Shown: positions 1-8,344 of the stretch, one piece after another
Position numbering within the stretch: position 1 is the stretch's first letter
How the letters are laid out: every line of letters starts with the position of its first letter
Assembly (NCBI GenBank): GCA_020850715.1
Contig: JADZED010000027.1
Location: forward strand, 1-64,000
From: Acidobacteriota bacterium
Lineage (GTDB): Bacteria; Acidobacteriota; Vicinamibacteria; Vicinamibacterales; CAVVIG01
Length of the DNA stretch: 64,000 nt
Reading direction: 5' to 3'
Position numbers and translations under genes: made by a program
Notes under the pieces: model-generated
Databases searched by the model: none
The model's input: the letters and a program-made list of their open reading frames with translations, nothing else
What the model was told of the DNA's origin: nothing

Positions 1-213
1 ACGCGAACGGTCGCCGTGCGATCGATCACCGCGCCGCAGCGTACTCAATTCACGCGACCGGTACAAGGTCTTCACCATTCACGAAAACATTCCGGAATAC
101 GTCGCCGGATCTGACAAAGTCGTACTAAGAGGCTGTTGCGGTCGCCCGTGAAGCGCGCTGTCCGCCGAGAGCACCGCCGGTTCTCTGGCCTTTCGAGAAG
201 AATGGAGGAACGT

Positions 214-792
214 ATGCGCTTGATGTTCAGTGTGCTCGCCGCGGCGCTCGCTGCCGCCGCTGCCGTTGCGCAGAGTCCGGCGCCGGTCGAACTGAAGGTT
301 GGCGACAGAGCGCCCGCCTTCAGTCTCCAGGGGACCGACGGCAAGGTGCACGCGCTCTCGGACTACGCCGGCAAGCGGGCGGTGGTCGTCGCCTGGTTCC
401 CCGCCGCCTTCACCAGCGGCTGCACGATCGAGTGCAAGTCGCTCGCCGAGCACGGCGATCTGATCCGCAAGTACGACGTGCAGTACTTCATGGCGAGCGT
501 CGACTCCGCCGAGAAGAACGCGGAGTTCGCCAAGGCCACCTCGGTGATGCTCAACGGCCAGCAGGTGATGAAGGCGGAGGCCGACTTCCCGCTGCTGAGC
601 GATTCGACCAAGGCGGTGGCGGCGGCCTACGGCGTGCTGAACGCGCGCGGCGTGGCGAACCGCTGGACCTTCTACATCGGCAAGGACGGCAGGATCCTGG
701 CGATCGACAAGGCGGTCAAGCCGGCGACCTCCGCCGAGGATCTCGCGGCGAAGCTGGGCGAGCTCGGGGTGGCCAAGGCGCCGACCGACTGA
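214..792 (+). CDS. Exported thiol peroxidase (BCP/PrxQ-like peroxiredoxin)
   Basis: A 192-residue peroxiredoxin that should reduce hydroperoxides with a thiol. The ATG at 214 is chosen over the track start because GGAGGAA sits 3 nt before it and translation then opens with a clean signal peptide (MRLMFSVLAAALAAAAAVAQS). The AhpC/TSA thioredoxin fold follows. The peroxidatic cysteine lies in PAAFTSGCTIEC, which fits PxxxTxxC, and a second Cys four residues on resembles the PrxQ resolving Cys. The signal peptide implies a periplasmic location. No redox partner gene is adjacent. Family is confident; the in vivo reductant is unknown. Confidence 0.88.
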   Translation: MRLMFSVLAAALAAAAAVAQSPAPVELKVGDRAPAFSLQGTDGKVHALSDYAGKRAVVVAWFPAAFTSGCTIECKSLAEHGDLIRKYDVQYFMASVDSAEKNAEFAKATSVMLNGQQVMKAEADFPLLSDSTKAVAAAYGVLNARGVANRWTFYIGKDGRILAIDKAVKPATSAEDLAAKLGELGVAKAPTD

Positions 793-839
793 TTCCCGGG
801 AGGCCGGGAGATCGAGATTGCCTCGCGGCGCGGACTCCT

Positions 840-1925
840 GTGAACACACCGTTTGCCATCGCGCCGCCGATCGAACCGATGCTCGCGAAGCCCGCGGCGC
901 ATCTGCCGGCCAGCGGCGCGTTTCTCTACGAACCGAAGTGGGACGGCTTCCGCGCGCTCGTGTACCGCAGCGGCGCCGACGTCTACATTCAGAGCCGCGA
1001 TCTGCGTCCGCTCGACCGCTACTTTCCCGAGCTCCATGAAGCTTTGCGGGCGCTGCCCGATCTCTCGGTCGTCGACGGCGAGATCGTCATCGCGACATCG
1101 CACGGTCTCGATTTCGATGCGCTCCAGCTCCGGTTGCACCCGGCGGCCTCGCGCGTCTCGAAGCTCGCGGCCGACACGCCGGCCTCGTTCGTCGCCTTCG
1201 ACCTGCTCGCCCTGGGCGGCCGCGACATCCGCGCGCGGCCGCAGGCTGAGCGGCGCGCGCGGCTGGAGGAGGCGCTGGCGGGCGCGACGGCGCCAATCCA
1301 TCTCACGCCGCTCACCCGCGATCCGGCGGTTGCCCGGGCGTGGCTCGCCGAGTTCGAAGGCGCGGGCCTCGACGGCGTCGTCGTGAAGCCGGCGGGCGCC
1401 CCGTATCAGCCCGGCAAGCGCGCGATGCTCAAGGTGAAGCACGCACGCACCGCCGACTGCGTCGTGGCCGGCTTCCGGTGGCACAAGGAGGGCAGGGGCC
1501 GGCTGGTCGGATCGCTGCTGCTCGGGCTCTACGACGGGAAGGAGCGCCTGCACCACGTGGGCGTCACCTCGTCGTTCACGATGGCGGCGCGCCGGTCGCT
1601 CGCGATCGAGCTGGAGGGGCTGCGCAAGGATGCGATGAAGGCGCATCCCTGGAAGGACTGGGCCGGCGCCGCAGGCAAGGCCGCGCGCATGCCGGGCGGC
1701 CGGAGCCGATGGAGCGCGGGCAAGGATCTCTCGTGGGAACCGCTGCGCATCGAGCGGGTGTGCGAGGTGAAGTACGATCACATGCAGGGCGACCGGTTCC
1801 GCCACGCCGCCACCTTCCTCCGCTGGCGCCCCGACAAGCCGCCGTCCGCCTGCCGCTACGATCAGCTCGAGATCACGACGTCTTTCGAGCTGTCGAAGGT
1901 CTTTGCCGCTGTACGCGCGCGCTGA
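840..1925 (+). CDS. ATP-dependent DNA ligase, LigC-like
   Basis: A 361-residue ATP-dependent ligase with only the adenylation and OB-fold domains. Motif I is KWDG (nucleotidyl Lys) near residue 30; a VDGEIV motif III and later VVKP and KVK motifs (IV/V) complete the active site. Length and order match mycobacterial LigC rather than LigD, since no polymerase or nuclease domain is fused and no ku gene is nearby. GTG at 840 is chosen because the upstream part of the track ORF is antisense-like low-complexity translation over the peroxiredoxin gene. No clear Shine-Dalgarno is seen. Probable role: gap or base-excision repair ligation. Confidence 0.85.
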   Translation: MNTPFAIAPPIEPMLAKPAAHLPASGAFLYEPKWDGFRALVYRSGADVYIQSRDLRPLDRYFPELHEALRALPDLSVVDGEIVIATSHGLDFDALQLRLHPAASRVSKLAADTPASFVAFDLLALGGRDIRARPQAERRARLEEALAGATAPIHLTPLTRDPAVARAWLAEFEGAGLDGVVVKPAGAPYQPGKRAMLKVKHARTADCVVAGFRWHKEGRGRLVGSLLLGLYDGKERLHHVGVTSSFTMAARRSLAIELEGLRKDAMKAHPWKDWAGAAGKAARMPGGRSRWSAGKDLSWEPLRIERVCEVKYDHMQGDRFRHAATFLRWRPDKPPSACRYDQLEITTSFELSKVFAAVRAR

Positions 1926-2062
1926 CCTTGTGTTATTCTTTACGCTCCATCAAAGTGTTGAGCTGTATCGGCTACGGGAATTCCCAGGTTCCCGGCAGCA
2001 CGGGCCGATGCTCGTAAGCATCCGCGAATGCGGCGGCGAAGCAGACGAATGGAGTGGCACTC

Positions 2063-3349
2063 ATGAGGAAGGGTTTGGCGGTCCTGGCCGCCGTCGTGTT
2101 CACGGCTGCGTGTTCCAAGAGCGCGCCGATGCGTCCATCCGAAGCTGCGGCGGGCGGCGCCGCCGCCGCGAGCGCCGATGCCCGGGCGAGCGTGACGATC
2201 ACCGCGCCGCAGCTCGTCTCGCCGGCGGCAGGGGCGCGGCTGGCGTTCGCGCAGCAGCCGCTCACGCTGACGATCAAGAATGCCGTGGCCACCAGCGCGC
2301 GCGCCCGGACGTACACGTTCCAGGTGGCGACCGACGGCGATTTCAAGAACATCGCCTACTCGAAGGAAGGGGTCGCCGAGGGCGAGAGCGGCCAGACGAG
2401 CCTGGTGATCGACAAGCTCGCCGGCGATCGCGATTACTTCTGGCGTGCGCTGGCGGTGAGCGGTTCGTCGGAAGGTCCGTTCGCGCCGGCGCGCCTGTTC
2501 AACGTCGGGCCGGAGGTCGTCCTCCAGGCACCCGTGCCGATCTCGCCCGCCGACGGCGGTCAGCTGGGTCAGGGTTCGCTCGTGACCGGCAACGCCTCGC
2601 GCACCGGTCCGGCCGGCCCCATCACCTATAAGTTCGAGGTCTCGTCGTCGAGCGGCTTCGGCAGCACGGTCTTCAGCAGGACGGTCGCGGAAGGCATCGG
2701 CCAGACCTCGGCGATCATGGACGTGAAGCTGACGACGGGCAACATCTATTACTGGCGCGTGCAGGCCATCGACGCGACCAACAACATCACCGGGCCGTTC
2801 TCCGTCACGCGGTCGTTCAAGTACGTGCCGTTCGACTTGAGCCAGGCCGTCATGGAGAATTCGCCGAAGGATTTCGCCGACTGGCCCGAGACCGCGAAGA
2901 TCACCAGCATCCAGTTCAACCGCTACTACTTCGCCGTCGACTTCGACAAGCGGGACGGTCCGGGCCGCTGGCCGGACATGACGCCGCCGGGCTGGAGCGG
3001 CGCGCTGCAGTACACGCTCGGCATGTGCGGCAACCTCGGCGGCACCTGGCATTGCGCCGCGATCGTCCAGTTCTGGCACGGGCGGACGCTCACCGACTCG
3101 GCCCCGCCGTCGTGGGTCCATGCGGAATGGTTCTACGGCCGATGGGGCGCCCTGAACGGCTGGCAGCCGCAGGACGGTGAGCTGGTCGGGCTGTTCGTCG
3201 GTTCGGGCAACCTGCGCGACGGCGGCGACCTGACCCGGGCCACCTGTCCGGCGGTCTGCGAACGCTCGAACGTCGCGCTCGTGCCCTGGTCGAATTACGG
3301 CGACGAGAGCTACGTGTATTCGCTCGGCCGGCTGCTGCTCGGCCGCTGA
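2063..3349 (+). CDS. Fibronectin-type repeat lipoprotein of unknown function
   Basis: A 428-residue lipoprotein: MRKGLAVLAAVVFTAACSKS ends in a lipobox with Cys near residue 17. Two repeats of about 90 residues follow (each with a YTF/YKFEV strand and a DYFWRA or YYWRVQA strand), typical of Fn3-like modules. The last roughly 180 residues form a separate unrecognised domain with four Cys (MCGNL, WHCAA, TCPAVC) and many aromatic residues. ATG at 2063 has GGAG 8 nt upstream and is preferred over GTG 2054. It stands alone, with a possible -10 (TATTCT) near 1940 giving a leader of over 100 nt. An extracytoplasmic binding role is a guess. Confidence 0.75.
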   Translation: MRKGLAVLAAVVFTAACSKSAPMRPSEAAAGGAAAASADARASVTITAPQLVSPAAGARLAFAQQPLTLTIKNAVATSARARTYTFQVATDGDFKNIAYSKEGVAEGESGQTSLVIDKLAGDRDYFWRALAVSGSSEGPFAPARLFNVGPEVVLQAPVPISPADGGQLGQGSLVTGNASRTGPAGPITYKFEVSSSSGFGSTVFSRTVAEGIGQTSAIMDVKLTTGNIYYWRVQAIDATNNITGPFSVTRSFKYVPFDLSQAVMENSPKDFADWPETAKITSIQFNRYYFAVDFDKRDGPGRWPDMTPPGWSGALQYTLGMCGNLGGTWHCAAIVQFWHGRTLTDSAPPSWVHAEWFYGRWGALNGWQPQDGELVGLFVGSGNLRDGGDLTRATCPAVCERSNVALVPWSNYGDESYVYSLGRLLLGR

Positions 3350-3370
3350 CGCTTTCAAACTGCAGTTCGA

Positions 3371-3397
3371 GCGGGGCGCCCGCGTCGGGCGCCCCGC
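3371..3397 (+). terminator. GC hairpin after the lipoprotein gene
   Basis: A perfect 11-bp inverted repeat, GCGGGGCGCCC-GCGTC-GGGCGCCCCGC, lies 22 nt after the stop codon. There is no T-run, so it is either a weak or Rho-assisted terminator or an mRNA 3' end stabiliser. Confidence 0.55.
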
Positions 3398-3441
3398 CTC
3401 CCGTCCAGGCCGCATGACGCCCGGGGTCACCCGCCGACTTG

Positions 3442-4799
<1,358 letters not shown>

Positions 4800-4864
4800 A
4801 CGGCTGATTGCAGATTGAGCATGCGCGGCAGGGCCGTTCGTGGTCGGGATCGGCCGGCGGCGCT

Positions 4865-5467
4865 CTACTCGACCGGACCGTCCGCCAGTCTCTCGTATTC
4901 AGCCGGCGTATCGATGTCGACGAACGCGCCGGCGTCGTCGACCTCCAGTTCGCCGGCCGGCGTCGCGTGCGCGCGCACGACCGGCCTGGCCCCTGCCGAT
5001 GGATCGGCCCGGCGCAGCGCGTCGAACAGCGAACGGTCGATGAGCACGGGGTGGCCGTGTCGGCCACCGCGGACCGGCCGCACGATTGGTGCATGCGTGC
5101 GACGGTAGCCGTCCAGGACCGCACGGATCGTCGCCGCCGACACCAAGGGCACGTCGACCAGCGTCAGCAGCATCGCGCCGACCCCAGGACGATCGATGAC
5201 GGCCAGACCGGCGAGCACGGACGACAACTGCCCTCGATCGTACTCAGGGTTCCTGACGAATCGGGCGGACAGCCGGGAGGCGTCGAACGTTTCAACGATC
5301 AGGTCGGCTTCGTGGCCGACGACCACGACCGTCTCTTCCACGCCCGCGATGGCTGCGGTCCCGACGATGCGAGACAGGAACGTGTCGCCCCCCGGCAGCG
5401 CCAGGGTCGCCTTCGGGCGCCCCATGCGGCTGGACCGGCCGGCCGCGAGCACGACGAGCGGGATCAC
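4865..5467 (-). CDS. mocA: MocA-like molybdenum-cofactor nucleotidyltransferase
   Basis: A 200-residue NTP-transferase of the MobA/MocA/IspD fold. LAAGRSSRMGRPK is the nucleotide-binding signature, and DVPLVSA holds the metal-binding Asp. MocA enzymes add CMP to molybdopterin; the generic family also includes other sugar-phosphate transferases, so substrate is inferred. moaE and moaD at 16 kb and fdhE at 10.5 kb make a molybdenum role plausible. GTG at 5467 lies 6 nt after TAGGAT and has no Shine-Dalgarno, suggesting a leaderless message. Divergent from the zinc-ribbon gene. Confidence 0.75.
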   Translation of the reverse strand: MIPLVVLAAGRSSRMGRPKATLALPGGDTFLSRIVGTAAIAGVEETVVVVGHEADLIVETFDASRLSARFVRNPEYDRGQLSSVLAGLAVIDRPGVGAMLLTLVDVPLVSAATIRAVLDGYRRTHAPIVRPVRGGRHGHPVLIDRSLFDALRRADPSAGARPVVRAHATPAGELEVDDAGAFVDIDTPAEYERLADGPVE

Positions 5468-5473
5468 CGCCCG

Positions 5474-5479
5474 ATCCTA
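5474..5479 (-). promoter_or_regulatory. -10 box TAGGAT, leaderless start of mocA
   Basis: TAGGAT lies exactly 6 nt before the GTG of the MocA-like gene, so transcription would begin at or next to the start codon. Confidence 0.5.
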
Positions 5480-5491
5480 GCTGTACTGCGC

Positions 5492-5497
5492 TAGAAT
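5492..5497 (+). promoter_or_regulatory. -10 box TAGAAT, leaderless start of zinc-ribbon gene
   Basis: TAGAAT is followed by 7 nt and the ATG at 5505, with no Shine-Dalgarno between. It is back to back with the mocA -10 box, 12 nt away. Confidence 0.5.
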
Positions 5498-5504
5498 CGC
5501 GGCA

Positions 5505-5723
5505 ATGGCCGATGTGGATCTGCAGATTCGATGTCAGCGTTGCGGCGCCCAGATGGAGCTCCGCGACCCCGGACCGGGCAGGCCATGGGCGCCGGACCAG
5601 TTCTGGGTGTGTCCGAAGTGCGGGCGCCATTTCTGGTCGACCTACCCCACGCCCGGCGGTACGGCGAAGGCGAAGCCGGCCGAGCCGGCCGCCGATGCGC
5701 CGCCGCGGGCGGGCGCCTCTTAG
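5505..5723 (+). CDS. Small zinc-ribbon protein
   Basis: A 72-residue hypothetical protein with one zinc ribbon: CQRCG near residue 10 and CPKCGRHFW near residue 37, giving CxxC-N24-CxxC. The C-terminal 22 residues are Ala/Pro-rich and probably disordered. No DNA-binding or enzymatic fold is visible. It precedes a cold-shock gene that has its own promoter. GC3-rich codon use and the ribbon spacing support a real gene. Function unknown. Confidence 0.65.
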   Translation: MADVDLQIRCQRCGAQMELRDPGPGRPWAPDQFWVCPKCGRHFWSTYPTPGGTAKAKPAEPAADAPPRAGAS

Positions 5724-5737
5724 TTCTTGCCTGTGCT

Positions 5738-5767
5738 TGACTTCCGCGCCAGAGTCTGCCTAGACTG
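5738..5767 (+). promoter_or_regulatory. Promoter of first cold-shock gene, TTGACT-N18-TAGACT
   Basis: TTGACT at 5738-5743 and TAGACT at 5762-5767 are separated by 18 bp, about 55 nt before the cold-shock ATG. The same -35 and spacing recur at 39478 and 43873. Confidence 0.65.
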
Positions 5768-5779
5768 CCCGCTTTGGCA

Positions 5780-5799
5780 GCTCAGCCAGCGCTGGGCTC
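5780..5799 (+). promoter_or_regulatory. 5' leader hairpin of first cold-shock gene
   Basis: AGCTCAGC-CAGC-GCTGGGCT forms an 8-bp stem (one G-T pair) just after the predicted transcription start and 22 nt before the ATG. It could be a temperature-sensitive or stabilising leader structure. Confidence 0.4.
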
Positions 5800-5821
5800 G
5801 GACTTCGGAGGGCTTTCGCGT

Positions 5822-6028
5822 ATGCCAACCGGGACTATCGCGCGACTCCTGATCGACAAGGGATTCGGGTTCATCCGCGACGAAAGCGGCATCGAGCACT
5901 TCTTTCACCGCAGCTCGGTTCGCGGCGCCGTGTTCGAGCTGTTGCGGGAAGGCCAGAGGGTCGAGTTCACGCCGGAAGATTCGCAGAAGGGTCCGCGCGC
6001 CGGCGACGTCCGCCTCATCGAAAGCTGA
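5822..6028 (+). CDS. Cold-shock-domain protein (CspA family)
   Basis: A 68-residue cold-shock domain. The RNA-binding motifs are GFGFIRD (RNP1) and IEHFFHRSSV (RNP2-like). The ATG at 5822 is chosen over the track start because CGGAGGG lies 9 nt upstream and the product starts MPTGTIARL, as the family does. Predicted RNA chaperone or single-stranded nucleic-acid binder in the cytoplasm. It has its own promoter and a structured leader. A paralogue on the opposite strand lies less than 1 kb away. Confidence 0.9.
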   Translation: MPTGTIARLLIDKGFGFIRDESGIEHFFHRSSVRGAVFELLREGQRVEFTPEDSQKGPRAGDVRLIES

Positions 6029-6049
6029 TCCAGCGGTGCGATCGCGCGC

Positions 6050-6766
6050 TCAGACGGCGGCGGCTGTCAGATGCGCGATCGCGCTCACCACGGCGCCGGT
6101 GTCTTCGAGCGTCTCGAACACCACGTCTGCGCCCGCCGCCCGCAGTTCGCGCGCGTCATGGCCGCCGGTGGCCACTGCAATGGCTCGTGCGCCGCTTGCG
6201 AAAGCGCACGCCACGTCCAGCGGGGTATCCCCGATCACAATCACCTGCGAAGCCGGCACGATGGGGCCGCCGCACGCCTGAACGCGTGCGAGCGCGGCCG
6301 GCAGCAGCAGATTGCGGTCGACATCCCGGTCGCCGAATGCGCCGCACGAGAAGAACCGCCACAAGTCGAAATGCTCCAGCTTGAGCCTGGCGCCCGCTTC
6401 CGTGTTGCCCGTCAGCAGCGCCAGGAAGACGTGCATTGCCGGCGCGAGACGCCTGAGCAGCGGCCGGACACCCGGCATGATCTTCCTGCGCGGGCCAGCC
6501 CGCCCGAGCTCGGCCTGAAGATGCGCCGGATACGCGCGGTGGAAGCGCGCGAGCGCGCCCGGCGACGCCGTCACCCCGTGGGCGTCGATGGCGCGCGCGA
6601 GCAGCCACGCATCGGTCCGTCCGTCCATCGGCACCCCGGCAAACGCGTTCGCGATCCCGAACACTTCCTCGAACGCCCCCGACATGGCGCGCCCGCCGGC
6701 GCCGCCGGTGAGCACAAGCGTACCGTCGATGTCGAAGAGAAGGATGGCGGCCGGACTGGGCGTCAG
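6050..6766 (-). CDS. HAD-family phosphatase with no standard start codon
   Basis: A Gph-like haloacid-dehalogenase hydrolase of about 238 residues. Motif I is FDIDGTLV, motif II LTGN and motif IV GDTPLD; phosphoglycolate phosphatase activity is possible but unproven. The open frame runs back through the upstream cold-shock gene, but between that gene and motif I the frame has no ATG, GTG or TTG. The best candidate is CTG at 6766, overlapping the cold-shock stop as CTGA, which would give a LTPSPAAILLFDIDG start by translational coupling. The start is therefore uncertain while the family is clear. Confidence 0.75.
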   Translation of the reverse strand: MTPSPAAILLFDIDGTLVLTGGAGGRAMSGAFEEVFGIANAFAGVPMDGRTDAWLLARAIDAHGVTASPGALARFHRAYPAHLQAELGRAGPRRKIMPGVRPLLRRLAPAMHVFLALLTGNTEAGARLKLEHFDLWRFFSCGAFGDRDVDRNLLLPAALARVQACGGPIVPASQVIVIGDTPLDVACAFASGARAIAVATGGHDARELRAAGADVVFETLEDTGAVVSAIAHLTAAAV

Positions 6767-6963
6767 GCGGCGCTGCGCACGTTGCCTGCCCGCGGTCCCT
6801 TCGCCGACGGTTCCTCGTCGAAGGACACGCGCTGCCCCTCGTTCAACTGATCGAAGCTGCCCTGCACGGCGCTCCGATGGAAGAACCACTCCTGGCCGTT
6901 GTCGTCGCGGATGAAGCCGAAACCCCGATCCCGAACGAGTCGCTTGATCGTGCCGCCTGGCAT
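6763..6963 (-). CDS. Second cold-shock-domain protein
   Basis: A 66-residue CspA-family protein with GFGFIRDDNG and WFFHRSAV nucleic-acid-binding motifs, similar to the one at 5822. ATG at 6963 is preferred to the longer track start because AAGGAG lies 7 nt upstream. Its stop codon overlaps the presumed CTG start of the HAD gene. It is preceded by a long hairpin and a palindrome, suggesting post-transcriptional or operator control. Confidence 0.9.
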   Translation of the reverse strand: MPGGTIKRLVRDRGFGFIRDDNGQEWFFHRSAVQGSFDQLNEGQRVSFDEEPSAKGPRAGNVRSAA

Positions 6964-6984
6964 TCGAGTCTCCTTGGGCACACG

Positions 6985-7028
6985 TGCGCCCGTGGAGCGG
7001 GCGGTTCAAATCCCGTTCCCACGGCCCG
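6985..7028 (-). promoter_or_regulatory. Long hairpin in the leader of the second cold-shock gene
   Basis: Arms CGCCCGTGGAGCGGG and CCCGTTCCCACGGCCCG pair over about 12-13 bp with one bulge and a 10-nt loop (CGGTTCAAAT on the plus strand). It ends about 22 nt before the cold-shock start codon and its Shine-Dalgarno sequence lies outside the stem. Likely a leader RNA structure. Confidence 0.5.
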
Positions 7029-7096
7029 AAGGGAATCCGGGCCGAATTGCCGACGCGTGCGCAGGCTCAGCGGTGCCCGGCATGCGAAAACAGATA

Positions 7097-7119
7097 CGGC
7101 TGTGTATCGATAGCAGCCG
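7097..7119. promoter_or_regulatory. Palindrome, possible operator
   Basis: CGGCTG-TG-TATCGATA-G-CAGCCG is a nested palindrome (6-bp arms around an 8-bp perfect palindrome) about 140 bp upstream of the second cold-shock gene. It could be an operator or part of its promoter region; no bound factor is known. Confidence 0.4.
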
Positions 7120-7159
7120 CACTCTGATGCCGATGGCGGGTACCACAGGCGCGTTCACG

Positions 7160-7876
7160 TCACCCGAGACGGTGCCGGAGCCACCCGAGTGGCCCTGCCG
7201 GCCGCAGCCGGCCCGTCGCCGCCTCGTGCGTGAGCACGCGATCGGCGATTGCGGCGGCAAACGCTCGATCGGCAGTCAGCGTCACGATGGCAATCCCGCG
7301 GCGGGCGGCCGTGGCGCGCAGCGTACCGCCCAGGCTGGCGGCGTCCGATCGCGCCATGCCGGCGCTGAGATGCTCGACCAGCAGGATCTCTGGCGCGAGC
7401 GCGAGCGCACGCGCCACGCGCACGCGCGCCCGCGCGATGGGGTCGAGCTCGCCGACCGCCCGATCCAGCAGCGCTTCCGGCAGGCCGGCCTCCCGCGCCA
7501 GCACGGTCGCGCGCGTGCGTACCTCGCCGGGCGGCGGCTCGATCTCGAGCGTGAACGGCATCGAGATGTTCTGAATCGGCGACAGCGAGTCGAGCAGCAC
7601 GGCGCGCTCGCTGACGATGCCGAAGCGGTCCGCGAAGGCGAGCCATGCGTCGCTGTCGGCGATCCCGGCGGTGGGCGTCCCGAACGCCGCCGCCGAACCG
7701 CTTTCCGGCAGCGTCGCGCCCGTGACGAGGTTCACGAAGATCTCCGACGCCCCGCGATCCAGCCCCAGGATGGCGACCGATTCGCCGCGGCCGACCGCCA
7801 GATGCTCGATGCGCAGCGGGCGGAGGGCGCCGTAGCTCCTGGAGATCCCGGTCAGATCGACGACGTCGCCGGTCAC
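7160..7876 (-). CDS. ABC-type ATPase-like protein with all catalytic motifs lost
   Basis: A 238-residue protein with the overall layout of an ABC nucleotide-binding domain but degenerate motifs. The Walker A position reads GLDRGASEI instead of GxxGxGKST, so the Lys is gone. The signature region is ELDPIARARVRVARAL instead of LSGGQ. Walker B is ILLVEH, with Asp to Glu and the catalytic Glu to His, and the H-loop His is missing (VTLTAD). The frame is open, with strong codon bias, so it is a maintained pseudo-ATPase rather than a decayed gene. It overlaps the upstream membrane-protein gene by 4 nt and is the last gene of the erpA operon. A regulatory or scaffolding role with the membrane protein is inferred. 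Confidence 0.7.
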   Translation of the reverse strand: MTGDVVDLTGISRSYGALRPLRIEHLAVGRGESVAILGLDRGASEIFVNLVTGATLPESGSAAAFGTPTAGIADSDAWLAFADRFGIVSERAVLLDSLSPIQNISMPFTLEIEPPPGEVRTRATVLAREAGLPEALLDRAVGELDPIARARVRVARALALAPEILLVEHLSAGMARSDAASLGGTLRATAARRGIAIVTLTADRAFAAAIADRVLTHEAATGRLRPAGPLGWLRHRLG

Positions 7877-8337
7877 GAACCGATGAGGCTGTTGACGTCG
7901 TCCACGATGCGGCCCGAGGCGCGGAGGGCGCCGGCCTCGACCTTGATCGCGGCGAGATTGCAGGCGATCGCGCCGTAGGCCACCATCGCGTGCACGATAG
8001 GCGGCAGCGCCCTGGTGTCGGCGCTGGCGCCGAGCAGCGCCGCGAGGATCGTGGCGGCAATCGCATAGGTTGCGATGGAGAACACCGGCTTGCGCGCGGC
8101 GGCCAGGCGCGCGTAGTGGTCGCCGGCCAGGTGATTCTCCTGCATGGCGTCCTTGATCGCCTTCCCCTTGCCGATGAAGTAGAACATCGTCATCGAGTGG
8201 GCGAGCAGGAGGATGAGCGTCGAGAAGAAGCCCCAGCCGATGTGGCGCGTGAGGTCGGCGCCCGCGAGGCCGAGGACGGCGGTCGCGATCAGACCAGCGG
8301 TGCCGAGACCGAGCGCGGTGAGCAGGGCTTGGGCCAC
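7873..8337 (-). CDS. Four-helix membrane protein of unknown function
   Basis: A 154-residue integral membrane protein. Hydrophobic segments lie near residues 3-25, 33-55, 88-107 and 117-135. The loop GKGKAIKDAMQENHLAGDHY after helix 2 is polar and charged. Histidines near helix ends (AHSMTMF, PIVHAMV) could bind a metal or heme, but this is speculation. GTG at 8337 is chosen because it lies 7 nt after the PHP gene stop; the longer track ORF reads into that gene. Its stop overlaps the pseudo-ABC start as ATGA, so the two are translationally coupled and may form a complex. Confidence 0.7.
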   Translation of the reverse strand: MAQALLTALGLGTAGLIATAVLGLAGADLTRHIGWGFFSTLILLLAHSMTMFYFIGKGKAIKDAMQENHLAGDHYARLAAARKPVFSIATYAIAATILAALLGASADTRALPPIVHAMVAYGAIACNLAAIKVEAGALRASGRIVDDVNSLIGS

Positions 8338-8344
8338 AGCAGCG

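Noticed and set aside
60-140. Possible ECF-type promoter (GGAATAC ... CGTACTA) before the peroxiredoxin gene
   Set aside because: Match to known GGAAC/CGTC elements is weak and no sigma factor gene is near.
79-849. 256-residue minus-strand ORF opposite the peroxiredoxin
   Set aside because: Arg/Gly/His-rich shadow frame; the plus-strand gene has a signal peptide and intact catalytic motif.
6995-7025. tRNA-like T-loop GGTTCAAATCC on the plus strand
   Set aside because: The flanking five bases do not pair as a T-stem and no acceptor, D or anticodon arms exist at tRNA distances; the bases fit a simple long hairpin instead.
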